64,000 nucleotides of DNA, taken from the NCBI GenBank assembly GCA_947628755.1, contig CANRBC010000016.1, positions 1 through 64,000 of the forward strand. Direction: 5' to 3'. Shown piece by piece: positions 45,782-55,075 of this stretch. Every line of letters starts with the position of its first letter. Within the stretch, counting starts at the first letter, position 1. The position numbers and the translations under genes were made by a program. The notes below the pieces were generated by a model that did not search any database, was not told the DNA's origin, and worked only from the letters and a program-made list of their open reading frames with translations. Source of the DNA: an uncultured Clostridia bacterium (GTDB lineage Bacteria; Bacillota; Clostridia; Lachnospirales; CAG-274).

Positions 45782-46651
45782 TTATTTAAGTCTTGGCATT
45801 TTTTCGGCTATTTCAATGCCAGTAGGCGTTGCCGCCAGTCCGCCCTCGGCTGTTTCTCTGAGAGAAGAGGGCATTGATATGCCTACCTCTCTCATGGCGT
45901 CTATTACCTCGTCGGCAGGTATCATTGTCTCTATTCCCGCAAGAGCCATATCCGCAGACGTTATGGCGTTTACCGCCCCTATTACGTTACGCTTTACGCA
46001 AGGCACCTCCACAAGACCCGCCACAGGGTCGCACACAAGTCCCAGAAGGCTTTTAAGAGCAAAGGCAAGAGCCGACGCCGACTGTCGGGGACTGCCGCCC
46101 TGCAAATACACAAGCATAGCCGCTGCCATAGCGGAGGCAGAGCCTATCTCTGCCTGACAGCCGCCCAGAGCGCCTGCTATAAAGGCTCTCTCCGCTATTA
46201 TCTGACCGAAGCCTGCGCTTACGAAAAGCCCCTTTATTATTTTATCCTCATCTGTATTATGCTTCCTTACGTATGGTATGAGTACCGCAGGAATAACGCC
46301 GCATGAGCCTGCCGTAGGCGCGGCTACTATACAGCGCATACAGGCGTTGCTTTCAGCCATGCCTATGGCTTCTGCAATAACTTCACCCATAAATTCTCCG
46401 CTTACACATTTTTCCCTGTATTCCCTTATCTTCTGACTGTCGCCTCCTGACAGTCCCGAAGAGGATTTGAGAGACGGGTCATAGCTGTCCGAGGATGCCT
46501 TCATAGCCCTCCACATAGACCTCATCTTTTCAAAGGAATCCGACGTATCCACATTTCTGTCGTTGGCATCCTCCTCCATTATGAGCTGCCACACCTCTTT
46601 GCCCGTTTCACGGGAGCGCTCCAGAAGCTCTTTGACGCTTTTATAAGCCAT
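45782..46651 (-). CDS. sdaAA: L-serine dehydratase, iron-sulfur-dependent, alpha subunit
   Basis: Deaminates L-serine to pyruvate and ammonia using a [4Fe-4S] cluster. The 289-residue subunit carries the cluster cysteines: CMRCIVAAPTAGSCGVIPAV near residues 130-149 and LVCDPVAGLVEVPCVKRN near 207-224. AGGAGG before the ATG at 46651 sets the start over an ATG seven codons earlier. It lies 10 bases after sdaAB; the two subunits form the clostridial-type heterodimer. Confidence 0.96.
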   Translation of the reverse strand: MAYKSVKELLERSRETGKEVWQLIMEEDANDRNVDTSDSFEKMRSMWRAMKASSDSYDPSLKSSSGLSGGDSQKIREYREKCVSGEFMGEVIAEAIGMAESNACMRCIVAAPTAGSCGVIPAVLIPYVRKHNTDEDKIIKGLFVSAGFGQIIAERAFIAGALGGCQAEIGSASAMAAAMLVYLQGGSPRQSASALAFALKSLLGLVCDPVAGLVEVPCVKRNVIGAVNAITSADMALAGIETMIPADEVIDAMREVGISMPSSLRETAEGGLAATPTGIEIAEKMPRLK

Positions 46652-46661
46652 AACATACCTC

Positions 46662-47318
46662 CTATACAACATTTATATATGTCACTTTTATTATGCCTTC
46701 CTTTTTCTCCAGCTCGCATATAGCTTCAACAGGTATAGGCTCGTCTGTCTCAACTACCATTATGGCAAAGCCTCCTCTTTTATCTCTGTATGAACGGAGA
46801 GAGGCTATGTTTATATTTTTCTCTGCAAGCATTTTTGTGACCTGGGCGGCGTGTCCCGCCTTGTCCAGATTGTGTACCACAAGGGTGGGATATTCTGCGG
46901 TAAAGCCTGTCTTTATATCGTCTATCTCGTCTATGGATATACGTCCTCCGCCTAAGGAGGACGCCTGTACCTTTATGCTCTTGCTTTCGCCCTTAAGCTC
47001 CATAAGCACAGTATTTGGATGAGCGTCCTTAAGGTCAACGGTATCTATTGTAAACTCCATTCCTCTTTCCCTTGCAAGGTCAAAGCTTCGGGGTATCCTT
47101 ATATCGTAGGTCTCCATATCCATAAGTCCCGCAACCACAGCCTTGTCTGTGCCGTGTCCAACTCCCGTAAGGGCAAAAGAGCCGTGGAAATGTATTTTGG
47201 CGCTTTTTACTCTTTCCCCCAGTATACGCAGACTTACTCTGCCTATACGCACAGCGCCTGCGGTGTGAGAGCTGGAGGGTCCTACCATAACGGGACCCAT
47301 TATGTCGAACAGATTCAT
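46662..47318 (-). CDS. sdaAB: L-serine dehydratase, iron-sulfur-dependent, beta subunit
   Basis: The 218-residue partner of SdaAA. The N-terminal domain begins NLFDIMGPVMVGPSSSHTAGA, the family signature. The C-terminal part (about 148-218; TLVVHNLDKAGHAAQVTKML, NINIASLRSYR) is an ACT domain, probably sensing serine. AAAGGAGG precedes the ATG. It starts 13 bases after a small membrane-protein gene, extending the same-strand run. Confidence 0.96.
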   Translation of the reverse strand: MNLFDIMGPVMVGPSSSHTAGAVRIGRVSLRILGERVKSAKIHFHGSFALTGVGHGTDKAVVAGLMDMETYDIRIPRSFDLARERGMEFTIDTVDLKDAHPNTVLMELKGESKSIKVQASSLGGGRISIDEIDDIKTGFTAEYPTLVVHNLDKAGHAAQVTKMLAEKNINIASLRSYRDKRGGFAIMVVETDEPIPVEAICELEKKEGIIKVTYINVV

Positions 47319-47331
47319 ACAGACGCCTCCT

Positions 47332-47754
47332 TTAATATTTTTTGTGAAGTATTATGCTGAATAAAACGTACAAAAGCACAAGAGCGCACAGATTAAGCGC
47401 CACTATAAGAGCCTCTCTCTGCATATAGAATATGCTGCATATTATTATGGCTGTGGCTGCGCCTATACTGTATGCGCCAAAGGCATATACCCTTGCTTTA
47501 TCGGCTATCATAATATTTCTTTCGTCCCTTGCGGAGACCTCGAATTTGCGCATAAGCTCGGGACTTCTCTTTATCCTTATGAACTTTACGAGAAGAGCAG
47601 CTCCCGATATTGTAAACGCACAGCCCAGAGAGTACAAATATCCCCCATTGACCTTGTCGCCGAAAATATTGGCGCTTATTGTAATTGCTATACCAAGTAT
47701 TGCATACACGGCAGATATAATTATCCTTTGTTTTATTTTCTTATTATAATCCAT
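47332..47754 (-). CDS. Small four-helix membrane protein
   Basis: A 140-residue protein with four hydrophobic segments (about 12-30, 40-58, 90-108, 112-132) and a conserved-looking cytosolic loop KFEVSARDERNIMIADKAR near residues 70-88. Proteins of this layout commonly follow YozG-like regulators in Firmicutes (DUF2178-like), which is the case here: the HTH gene ends three bases upstream. The function is unknown. Confidence 0.8.
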   Translation of the reverse strand: MDYNKKIKQRIIISAVYAILGIAITISANIFGDKVNGGYLYSLGCAFTISGAALLVKFIRIKRSPELMRKFEVSARDERNIMIADKARVYAFGAYSIGAATAIIICSIFYMQREALIVALNLCALVLLYVLFSIILHKKY

Positions 47755-47757
47755 TTT

Positions 47758-47955
47758 TTATTCCTCCTCGAATATAAATACGTCTTCTATTTTTACTCCG
47801 AAAAATTTTGCCAGCTTGTAGGCAAGCTGCAGCGAAGCGTTGTACCTTCCGCCTTCAAGGGATATTATGGTCTGCCTTGTTACGGAAAGGGCATCGGCAA
47901 GATTTTCCTGAGTAATGTTTTTTTGTTTTCTTAGCTCCTTTATTCTGTTTTCCAC
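47758..47955 (-). CDS. YozG-like XRE-family regulator
   Basis: A compact 65-residue Cro/C1 HTH protein: MENRIKELRKQKNITQENLA, then DALSVTRQTIISLEGGRYNA, then KLAKFFGVKIEDVFIFEE. It is the type paired with small membrane proteins in many Firmicutes. GGAGG lies before the ATG. It is the first gene of a tightly spaced run (HTH, membrane protein, sdaAB, sdaAA) and probably autoregulates. Whether it controls the serine dehydratase is open. Confidence 0.9.
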   Translation of the reverse strand: MENRIKELRKQKNITQENLADALSVTRQTIISLEGGRYNASLQLAYKLAKFFGVKIEDVFIFEEE

Positions 47956-48072
47956 AGCACCGCCTCCTTGTGTAAAATATGCTTTACATTTTCATTATAG
48001 CATATATTTTATAAATGTCAAGCGTGCTTTACATATTTTTTTCTCTGTATTTAAAAAAATATAGGGCTGTAT

Positions 48073-48146
48073 AATTCCGACTAAAATACTTGACATTTAC
48101 ATATAATAGTGTTAATATATCAATGCCGAGTTAAAAAGTCGGAATT
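48073..48146 (+). promoter_or_regulatory. iscR promoter flanked by two Rrf2-type operator half-sites
   Basis: TTGACA (48090-48095), a 17-base spacer and TAATAT (48113-48118). AATTCCGACT at 48073-48082 runs into the -35 region, and its exact inverse AGTCGGAATT lies at 48137-48146. Each extends into an imperfect palindrome (CCGACTAAAATACTTGA; GCCGAGTTAAAAAGTCGG) like the IscR type 1 pattern GACT-N4-AGTC. Autorepression by holo-IscR is the likely role. Confidence 0.75.
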
Positions 48147-48162
48147 AAAAGAAGGTGATTTT

Positions 48163-48573
48163 ATGAAAATATCCACAAGAGGGCGCTACGGTCTTAAGGC
48201 AATGGTGGATATAGCTGTAAATTCAAGAAACAACACCTGTGTTTCTCTTAAATCCATAGCCGAGAGAACGGGCATAAGCGAAAACTATTTGGAGCAGCTT
48301 ATAGCCCCTCTCAAGAAAGCCCAGCTTGTAAAAAGCACAAGAGGCGCACAGGGCGGATATATTCTGAATAAAAAAGCGGAGAATATATCGGTAGGCGACG
48401 TATTGCGCGCCGTTGAAGGACCTCTTCAGCTGGTGGAATGTCTTTCCGGAAGCGAGAGCTGCGGTATGGGAGACTGCGATACCTGCGTTACAAAGGGCGT
48501 ATGGGCAAGGCTCAGCGACAGCGTAAGCGAAACTGCCGACAATATATCTTTAGCAGAATTAGTTGATAAATAA
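48163..48573 (+). CDS. iscR: Rrf2-family Fe-S cluster regulator IscR-like
   Basis: A 136-residue winged-helix regulator: MKISTRGRYGLKAMVDIA, recognition helix region ISENYLEQLIAPLKKAQLV near 44-62, and three cluster cysteines in CLSGSESCGMGDCDTC near 91-106. Rrf2 proteins with this cluster sense Fe-S status and control cluster assembly genes. GAAGGTGA precedes the ATG at 48163; an in-frame start 18 codons earlier would overlap an operator. It is first gene of iscR-iscS-iscU-mnmA, 12 bases before iscS. Confidence 0.93.
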   Translation: MKISTRGRYGLKAMVDIAVNSRNNTCVSLKSIAERTGISENYLEQLIAPLKKAQLVKSTRGAQGGYILNKKAENISVGDVLRAVEGPLQLVECLSGSESCGMGDCDTCVTKGVWARLSDSVSETADNISLAELVDK

Positions 48574-48585
48574 GGAGAGAGTAAA

Positions 48586-49761
48586 ATGGAATATTATTTT
48601 GACAATGCTGCGACTACGGCTGCAAGACCGGAGGTCGCAGAAGCTATGGCGCATTACTTTACCGAAAGCTACGGCAATCCCTCAAGCATTTATAAAATAG
48701 CTCAGAAAAACAAAACGGCTGTGGAAAAGGCAAGAGAACAGATAGCCAAGGCAATAAACGCAGAAACAAACGAAATATATTTTACCGCAGGCGGTTCAGA
48801 AGCAGACAACTGGGCTATAAAAGGCGTTGCTGAAAGCTATGCAAATAAAGGCAAGCATATTATAACAAGCTGCATAGAGCATCACGCTGTGCTGCACACC
48901 TGCGAATACCTTGAAACAAAAGGCTATGAGGTAACGTATCTGCCTGTTGACGAATACGGTCTTGTATCCTTGGAGGATGTCAAAAAAGCCGTAAGAGAGG
49001 ATACCATACTCATTACCATAATGTTTGCCAACAACGAAATAGGCACAATAGAGCCTATTGCTGAAATAGGCGCTTTTGCAAGGGAGAAAGGCATACTTTT
49101 CCATACCGACGCCGTTCAGGCAGTAGGTCATGTGCCTATTGATGTAAAGGCTATGAATATAGATATGCTCTCAATGAGCGGTCATAAGTTCTACGGACCT
49201 AAGGGCATAGGCGCTCTTTATATGAGAAAGGGTATCAAGATAACTCCCCTTATACACGGCGGCGCCCAGGAGAGAAGCAGAAGGGCAGGTACTGAAAACG
49301 TCCCCGGTATTATAGGTATGGGACTGGCGGCTGAGCTGGCGGTAAAGGAGCTTGATACGGAAATGCCAAGGCTTACCGCTCTGAGAGATAAGCTCATAGG
49401 CAGCATACTTGAAAAAGTGCCATATTCAAGACTAAACGGTCACCCGACAAAAAGACTTCCCGGCAATGTAAATATTTCATTTGAATATATAGAGGGCGAG
49501 AGCATACTTCTTCTTCTGGACTACAAGGGTATATGCGCCTCCTCCGGCAGCGCTTGTACAAGCGGCTCTCTCGACCCCTCCCATGTGCTTCTGGCAATAG
49601 GTCTTCCTCACGAAAAGGCTCACGGCTCTGTAAGACTTACTATGGGACATTTTACAACGGAGGAGCAGGTAGACTATGTTATACAGGAGCTGCCTCCTAT
49701 TATAGAAAGACTGAGAATGATGTCTCCTCTCTATGAGGAAGTGCTGAGAAATAATAAATAA
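48586..49761 (+). CDS. iscS: Cysteine desulfurase (NifS/IscS)
   Basis: PLP enzyme that removes sulfur from cysteine for Fe-S clusters and tRNA thiolation. The 391-residue protein has [14 protein letters not shown] at the N-terminus, [13 protein letters not shown] near residues 66-78, the PLP lysine in [14 protein letters not shown] near 201-214, and the sulfur-carrying cysteine in [19 protein letters not shown] near 321-339. It is closest to the NifS/IscS group. AAGGAGAGAG precedes the ATG. Its neighbours IscU and MnmA are the two expected sulfur acceptors. Confidence 0.97.
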   Translation: MEYYFDNAATTAARPEVAEAMAHYFTESYGNPSSIYKIAQKNKTAVEKAREQIAKAINAETNEIYFTAGGSEADNWAIKGVAESYANKGKHIITSCIEHHAVLHTCEYLETKGYEVTYLPVDEYGLVSLEDVKKAVREDTILITIMFANNEIGTIEPIAEIGAFAREKGILFHTDAVQAVGHVPIDVKAMNIDMLSMSGHKFYGPKGIGALYMRKGIKITPLIHGGAQERSRRAGTENVPGIIGMGLAAELAVKELDTEMPRLTALRDKLIGSILEKVPYSRLNGHPTKRLPGNVNISFEYIEGESILLLLDYKGICASSGSACTSGSLDPSHVLLAIGLPHEKAHGSVRLTMGHFTTEEQVDYVIQELPPIIERLRMMSPLYEEVLRNNK

Positions 49762-49766
49762 GGAGA

Positions 49767-50216
49767 ATGATGAATATGCAGTACAGTGAAAAGGTAATGG
49801 ACCATTTTATGAACCCCAGAAACGTAGGAGAAATTGAAGATGCAAGCGGCGTAGGTACCGTAGGCAATGCCAAGTGCGGAGATATTATGAAGGTATATCT
49901 CAAAATAGAGGACAATATAGTAAAGGACGCCAAGTTCAAGACATTCGGCTGCGGCGCTGCCGTTGCCACAAGCTCTATGGCTACTGAGCTTATAAAGGGC
50001 AAGACCATACAGGAGGCTATGGAGATAACCAACAAAGCTGTTATGGAGGCTCTCGACGGACTTCCGCCTATTAAGGTACACTGTTCATGTCTTGCAGAGG
50101 AGGCTCTCCACGCTGCTCTCTGGGACTATGCCCAGAAAAACGGCATAGTTATAGAGGGTCTTAAAGAGCCTGTAAACGATATAAGCGAGCACGAGGAAAT
50201 TCCCGAGGAGGAATAA
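49767..50216 (+). CDS. iscU: Fe-S cluster assembly scaffold (NifU/IscU-like)
   Basis: Scaffold on which Fe-S clusters are built from IscS sulfur. The 149-residue protein has the three ligands: GNAKCGDIM near residue 35, TFGCGAAVATSS near 59-70, and IKVHCSCLAEEALH near 105-118. Start codons at 49767, 49770 and 49776 all follow AAGGAG. The last (MQYSEKVMDHF) is the usual family N-terminus, so the listed start may be slightly long. It lies five bases after iscS and one before mnmA. Confidence 0.96.
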   Translation: MMNMQYSEKVMDHFMNPRNVGEIEDASGVGTVGNAKCGDIMKVYLKIEDNIVKDAKFKTFGCGAAVATSSMATELIKGKTIQEAMEITNKAVMEALDGLPPIKVHCSCLAEEALHAALWDYAQKNGIVIEGLKEPVNDISEHEEIPEEE

Positions 50217-50217
50217 T

Positions 50218-51270
50218 ATGACTAAAGCGGTAGTAGGTATGTCGGGAGGCGTGGATTCCTCTGTTGCCGCATATCTCCTTAAGGAAAAGGGCTATGACGT
50301 CATAGGCGTGACAATGGCGCTCTATGACGGCGCAGACGAGGAGGGTCTGTGCTGCGGACTTTCGGCAACCGAGGACGCAAGAGCCGTTGCCGACAAAATA
50401 GGCATACCTCACTATGTTTTTAACTTTAAGAAGGAATTCAAGGAAAAGGTTATAGATTATTTCATAGACCGGTATTTAAAGGGCGTTACGCCTAACCCCT
50501 GTATAGCCTGCAACCGTTATCTGAAATGGGAGTCTCTTCTGAGCAGAAGCCTTGAGATAGGGGCGGAGTATATTGCCACAGGGCATTATGCAACGGTGGT
50601 GAAGCACCCCGATACGGGCAGATACACCCTTAAGACTGCCGACAGCAAGGACCAGACCTACGCCCTCTACGCTCTTACACAATATCAGCTTGCCCACACC
50701 CTTATGCCCGTTGGGGAATATTCCAAGCAGGAGATAAGGGAAATCGCAAGAAAAATAGGTCTGAAAGTCGCAGACAAGCCGGACAGTCAGGATATATGCT
50801 TTGTGCCCGACGGCGACTACAACGGATTTATAAGAGAAAATACAAGCGCAGCTATACCCGAAGGAGATTTTACGGACAGCAAGGGAAATATACTGGGACG
50901 GCATAAGGGCATAACCGCCTATACTATAGGTCAGCGAAAGGGACTGGGCATAGCCTTGGGCGTTCCCGCCTATGTTACAAGCATAGACGCTGAAAACAAC
51001 CGCGTGGTGCTTGGCAGCAATGAAGAGCTATTCAGAACAAAGGTAATCGTTCGGGACTATAACCCTATGGGACTTGATATGCCCCAGTGGGAAATACGCG
51101 TACAGGGAAAGCTCCGCTATACACAGCCAAAGGCGAATTGTATAATAAGACCTATGGGAGAGAATATGGTTGAGGCTGTATTCAATACGCCTCAGAGGGC
51201 AGTTACTCCGGGACAGGCGGCTGTGTTTTATGACGGCGAATATGTAGCAGGCGGCGGAATAATCGTATAA
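50218..51270 (+). CDS. mnmA: tRNA-uridine 2-sulfurtransferase
   Basis: Thiolates U34 of Lys, Glu and Gln tRNAs. The 350-residue protein has the PP-loop VVGMSGGVDSSVAAYLLKE near residues 4-22, the first catalytic Cys in TPNPCIACNRY near 91-101, the ATP/tRNA block YIATGHYATV near 117-126, and the second Cys in DSQDICFVPDGDY near 179-191. It begins one base after iscU in an isc-type operon, so its sulfur should come from IscS. Confidence 0.97.
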   Translation: MTKAVVGMSGGVDSSVAAYLLKEKGYDVIGVTMALYDGADEEGLCCGLSATEDARAVADKIGIPHYVFNFKKEFKEKVIDYFIDRYLKGVTPNPCIACNRYLKWESLLSRSLEIGAEYIATGHYATVVKHPDTGRYTLKTADSKDQTYALYALTQYQLAHTLMPVGEYSKQEIREIARKIGLKVADKPDSQDICFVPDGDYNGFIRENTSAAIPEGDFTDSKGNILGRHKGITAYTIGQRKGLGIALGVPAYVTSIDAENNRVVLGSNEELFRTKVIVRDYNPMGLDMPQWEIRVQGKLRYTQPKANCIIRPMGENMVEAVFNTPQRAVTPGQAAVFYDGEYVAGGGIIV

Positions 51271-51280
51271 AGGTGCTGAG

Positions 51281-51565
51281 ATGGATTCGAGATACAAAAA
51301 CCCAAGAAAAAGAAAAATTAAAAAGCCTATTCTGGACAGTATACGAAAATTCAGAAGCGATATTTCCCGTGTACTGGCATATATAGAAATGTTTTCCGGT
51401 CAGAACAAGTGGATGGACGTGGATAAGGTAAGTATAGAGCTGGACTACTGCCGTAAGCAGCTCGACGCCATAATAGACGCTATGAACAGGGAATATGGTC
51501 CTGCAGAGGAAAACAGAGCTAAGGAAATACGCGAAATGATAGATTATAACAGAAAAAGACGCTGA
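51281..51565 (+). CDS. Small basic protein of unknown function
   Basis: A 94-residue, Lys/Arg-rich, helical protein (MDSRYKNPRKRKIKKPIL...) without membrane segments or cysteine motifs; a single Cys lies near residue 52. It starts 10 bases after mnmA behind AGGTGCTGAG and ends inside a strong terminator, so it is the last gene of the isc operon. The basic ends could bind nucleic acid, but I recognise no family. Confidence 0.75.
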   Translation: MDSRYKNPRKRKIKKPILDSIRKFRSDISRVLAYIEMFSGQNKWMDVDKVSIELDYCRKQLDAIIDAMNREYGPAEENRAKEIREMIDYNRKRR

Positions 51566-51589
51566 AATCAGTTTCAGCGTCTTTTTGTA
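51553..51589. terminator. Bidirectional terminator between the isc operon and the flippase gene
   Basis: AAAAAGACGCTGAAA (51553-51567) pairs with TTTCAGCGTCTTTTT (51572-51586) around TCAG. A and T flanks serve both strands. Confidence 0.9.
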
Positions 51590-51596
51590 TAGTGTT

Positions 51597-53234
51597 TTAT
51601 ATTCTGTTCATTTTTTCAAGTATAGGTATGAGCTTGCTGCCGCCCGGCATAAGCTGTAAGTCCTCTCTGTTAAGTCCTCTTATAAGCACCATAACGGCAA
51701 AGTACACCGCCAAGGCTGCTATTATGGCAAAAAGCGTTGCCAATGTATTGTGGGGCGCTATTAAATAAATGAGCTTATATACAATTATACAGGCAGCCGC
51801 CATTACCGCAGAGGCAATTCCGGGCTTTACAAGCATACCTACAAAGTCCGGCTTAACGCCCGTAGCCTTTATAAGCGCTCTGAAATTGAGAAGAGAGCAT
51901 ACTATGTAGCATATAGTCGTGCTAAGCACCGCGCCTATTACGTTTATGAAAGGTATGGCTACCAATACATAGGTAAAGGGTATCTTTGTAAGAGCGCCTA
52001 TAAGGGCGTTAAAGGCGGGAGTTTTTACCTTGCCTATACCCTGCAGTACCCCTGTTGAAATTTGGCTCAGTGAAAGGAAAATAACACTGAATGAGCCTAC
52101 CTGCAAAAGAGTTCCGCCCTCGGGATAGTTGGGAAAGAGCATAGCCAGTATAGGCGTGCCCAAGGCTCCAAGACCTGCCGCAGCAGGTATTGAAATCATC
52201 ATTGTTATCCTTAGAGTGGTATCCACCTTGGACTGTACTATTTCCTTTTCCTTACGCACAACGCTTGCGGCTATACTCGGTATAACAGCCGTAGCTATGG
52301 CGGTGGATATGGCAACGGGAAGCGTCGTAAGCGTAACATACTTGCCGTTGAGCTGACCGTAAAGGTCTATTATTTTATTTGGTGCAAAGCCTGCCGCCGC
52401 AAGCCTGCTGTTTACCATTATCATATCCACAAGATTTGTCATTGAGAATATTGCCGTGCCTGTAATAATAGGCACAGCTATTTTAATAAGGCTTACTGTT
52501 ATTTCCTTGAAGCTCTGTACTCTGTAATCGCCCTTGTCCCGTGAAAACTCCATATCTCTCTGCTTCTTAGTGGCATAGAATACCGCTACTAGCAGTACAA
52601 GTCCTGCAAGAGCGCCTATGCCTGTGCCGGCAGTACCGCCTGCCGCCGCATACTCAACGCCCATATCCAGCAAGAGATATGCAAGCAGTATACTGAAAAC
52701 AGCGTGAAAAATCTGCTCTATAAGCTGTGACATAGCCGTAGGCACAGTGGTGTGAAGTCCCTGGAAAAAGCCTCTGAACACAGCCATAATGCCTACTATG
52801 AATACAGTAGGCGCAAGGGTGTATATACAGCCTATGCTCAAGTACCACATACTGTCCGTATTGCCTATCATTTCGCAGTATCGCCCTACGGCGTAAGCGC
52901 CGCATACCATGAACATGGCGCACAGAAAGCTCAGAGAGCCTGCTACCGTCATGGATACTCTGAACACCTTTTTTGCATTTGTATATTCTCCCAGAGCAAC
53001 TCTCTCGGAAACCATTTTGGATATGGCAACGGGAAGTCCCGCAGAGCTCATAATAAGGAAAAAGTTGTATATATTATAGCCTGCGCCGTAAATACCGTTT
53101 CCCTCATTGCCTATCATATTGGTAAGAGGAAGTCTGTATAAAAAGCCAACTATTCTGACAAGTATACCTGCGCCTGCCAGTATAGCCGCCTGCTTTATAA
53201 AAGAACCTCCGCCTTTTTTGCCTTTTTTGCTCAT
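51597..53234 (-). CDS. Polysaccharide/lipid II flippase of the SpoVB-MurJ family
   Basis: A 545-residue membrane protein with about 14 helices of the MOP exporter superfamily. The N-terminus (FIKQAAILAGAGILVRIVGF, then YRLPLTNMIGNEGNGIYGAGY) is characteristic of the SpoVB/YtgP/MurJ-like group. These move lipid-linked peptidoglycan or polysaccharide precursors across the membrane. SpoVB itself is needed for spore cortex. Which paralogue this is cannot be decided here. It follows typA by five bases on the same strand, so the two are probably co-transcribed. Confidence 0.9.
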   Translation of the reverse strand: MSKKGKKGGGSFIKQAAILAGAGILVRIVGFLYRLPLTNMIGNEGNGIYGAGYNIYNFFLIMSSAGLPVAISKMVSERVALGEYTNAKKVFRVSMTVAGSLSFLCAMFMVCGAYAVGRYCEMIGNTDSMWYLSIGCIYTLAPTVFIVGIMAVFRGFFQGLHTTVPTAMSQLIEQIFHAVFSILLAYLLLDMGVEYAAAGGTAGTGIGALAGLVLLVAVFYATKKQRDMEFSRDKGDYRVQSFKEITVSLIKIAVPIITGTAIFSMTNLVDMIMVNSRLAAAGFAPNKIIDLYGQLNGKYVTLTTLPVAISTAIATAVIPSIAASVVRKEKEIVQSKVDTTLRITMMISIPAAAGLGALGTPILAMLFPNYPEGGTLLQVGSFSVIFLSLSQISTGVLQGIGKVKTPAFNALIGALTKIPFTYVLVAIPFINVIGAVLSTTICYIVCSLLNFRALIKATGVKPDFVGMLVKPGIASAVMAAACIIVYKLIYLIAPHNTLATLFAIIAALAVYFAVMVLIRGLNREDLQLMPGGSKLIPILEKMNRI

Positions 53235-53239
53235 AAAAA

Positions 53240-55075
53240 TTACCTTCCTCTGGCAGCCAGCTTCTTCCTCAGTGATGGGTCAAGCACTTTCTTTCTTATT
53301 CTAAGACTTTCGGGAGTTACCTCCACAAGCTCGTCGTCTGTAATAAAGTCTATGCACTGTTCAAGGCTCATTACAATATGAGGAGTCAGCTTAAGAGCGT
53401 CGTCAGAACCGGCGGCTCTTGTGTTTGTAAGCTGCTTTTTCTTGCATACGTTTACGTCTATATCCTCGGCTCTTGCATTTCTGCCCACTACCATTCCGCA
53501 GTATACCTTAGTGCCTGCGCCTATGAAAAGGTCGCCTCTCTCCTGGGCGTTGAAAAGACCATAGGCAACGGCGTCGCCTGTTTCAAAGGCTACAAGAGAG
53601 CCCTGTGGTCTTGATGTAATATCGCCCTTGTATGGCTCATAACCGTTGAATATGGTATTGAGTATACCGTTTCCTCTTGTGTCTGTCAAAAACTCGTTTC
53701 GGTAGCCTATAAGACCTCTTGCGGGTATATTGAATTCAAGACGGGTATAGCCGCCCTGTCCGGGCTGCATATTTACCATTTCGCCCTTGCGTGTGCCCAG
53801 CTTTTCTATAACCGTGCCAACATATTCCTCGGGTACGTCTATGGTAGCCATTTCCATAGGCTCGTGGCGTTTGCCGTTTACTGTTTTATAAAGCACCTGT
53901 GGGCGGGATACCTGGAATTCGTAGCCCTCTCTTCTCATTGTTTCAATGAGTATTGAAAGGTGAAGCTCGCCTCTGCCGCTTACCTTAAATGCCTCTGTGG
54001 TGTCTGTGTCCTCCACTCTCAGAGAAACGTCGGTATTAAGCTCCTTCATAAGCCTTTCGCGCAGATGTCTGCTTGTTACATACTTGCCCTCCTGTCCTGC
54101 AAAGGGCGAGTCGTTTACGCTGAACGTCATTGAAAGAGTAGGCTCGCTTATTTTGTTTACCTCTATGGGCTGAGGGTCGTCAAGACAGGCTATTGTATCG
54201 CCTATGTGAATATCGGGCATACCCGTTACGGCAACAATAGAGCCAACTGTGGATTCCCTTACCTCAACTCTTTCAAGTCCCTCGAATTCATAGAGCTTTG
54301 ATACCTTTATCTTTATATTCTTATCCGGGTCGTGATAATTGACTATGCACACGTCGTCATTTACCTTGACTGTGCCGTTTTCTATTTTGCCTATACCTAT
54401 TCTGCCTACATATTCGTTGTAGTCTATTGTGGTGACAAGCATCTGCAAGCCTGCGTCGGGGTCGCCCTCGGGAGCGGGTATATGCTCTACTATGGTGTCA
54501 AAGAGCGCCTTCATATTGTCCGCCTCCAGAGCCTCTTTGTATGACATGGCAGCCTTGCCCAACTTGGCTGATGCAAATACAAAGGGCGAATCCAGCTGCT
54601 CGTCAGTAGCGTCAAGCTCCATAAAAAGCTCCAGCACCTCGTCTACAACCTCGTCGGGTCTGGCTTCGGGTCTGTCTATTTTGTTGATACAAACAACAAC
54701 GGGCAGACCGAGAGCAAGAGCGTTCTTAAGCACAAACTTGGTCTGAGGCATAGCGCCCTCATAAGCGTCTACCACAAGGACTACGCCGTTTACCATTTTA
54801 AGCACACGCTCTACCTCGCCGCCAAAGTCCGCATGACCCGGAGTATCCACTATGTTTATCTTTGTATGCTCATAGTATACGGAGGTGTTCTTTGAAAGTA
54901 TTGTTATACCTCTTTCCCTTTCAATGTCTCCGCTGTCCATTATCCTTTCCCTTACCACCTGATTGGTACGGAAAGTACCGCTCTGCTTCAGCAGCTCGTC
55001 TACAAGAGTAGTCTTGCCGTGGTCTACATGGGCGATTATGGCTATGTTCCTTATATCATCTCTTGTAATTTTCAT
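53240..55075 (-). CDS. typA: Ribosome-associated GTPase TypA/BipA
   Basis: A 611-residue translational GTPase that helps 50S ribosome assembly and stress growth. GTPase motifs: NIAIIAHVDHGKTTLVDELL near residues 11-30 (P-loop), RERGITILSKNTS near 53-65, IVDTPGHADFGGEVER near 74-89 and CINKIDRPEARPDEV near 127-141. Domains II-V follow, and a C-terminal TypA-specific domain (about 480-611) distinguishes it from EF-G and LepA. It is first of a probable two-gene transcript with the flippase gene. Confidence 0.97.
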   Translation of the reverse strand: MKITRDDIRNIAIIAHVDHGKTTLVDELLKQSGTFRTNQVVRERIMDSGDIERERGITILSKNTSVYYEHTKINIVDTPGHADFGGEVERVLKMVNGVVLVVDAYEGAMPQTKFVLKNALALGLPVVVCINKIDRPEARPDEVVDEVLELFMELDATDEQLDSPFVFASAKLGKAAMSYKEALEADNMKALFDTIVEHIPAPEGDPDAGLQMLVTTIDYNEYVGRIGIGKIENGTVKVNDDVCIVNYHDPDKNIKIKVSKLYEFEGLERVEVRESTVGSIVAVTGMPDIHIGDTIACLDDPQPIEVNKISEPTLSMTFSVNDSPFAGQEGKYVTSRHLRERLMKELNTDVSLRVEDTDTTEAFKVSGRGELHLSILIETMRREGYEFQVSRPQVLYKTVNGKRHEPMEMATIDVPEEYVGTVIEKLGTRKGEMVNMQPGQGGYTRLEFNIPARGLIGYRNEFLTDTRGNGILNTIFNGYEPYKGDITSRPQGSLVAFETGDAVAYGLFNAQERGDLFIGAGTKVYCGMVVGRNARAEDIDVNVCKKKQLTNTRAAGSDDALKLTPHIVMSLEQCIDFITDDELVEVTPESLRIRKKVLDPSLRKKLAARGR

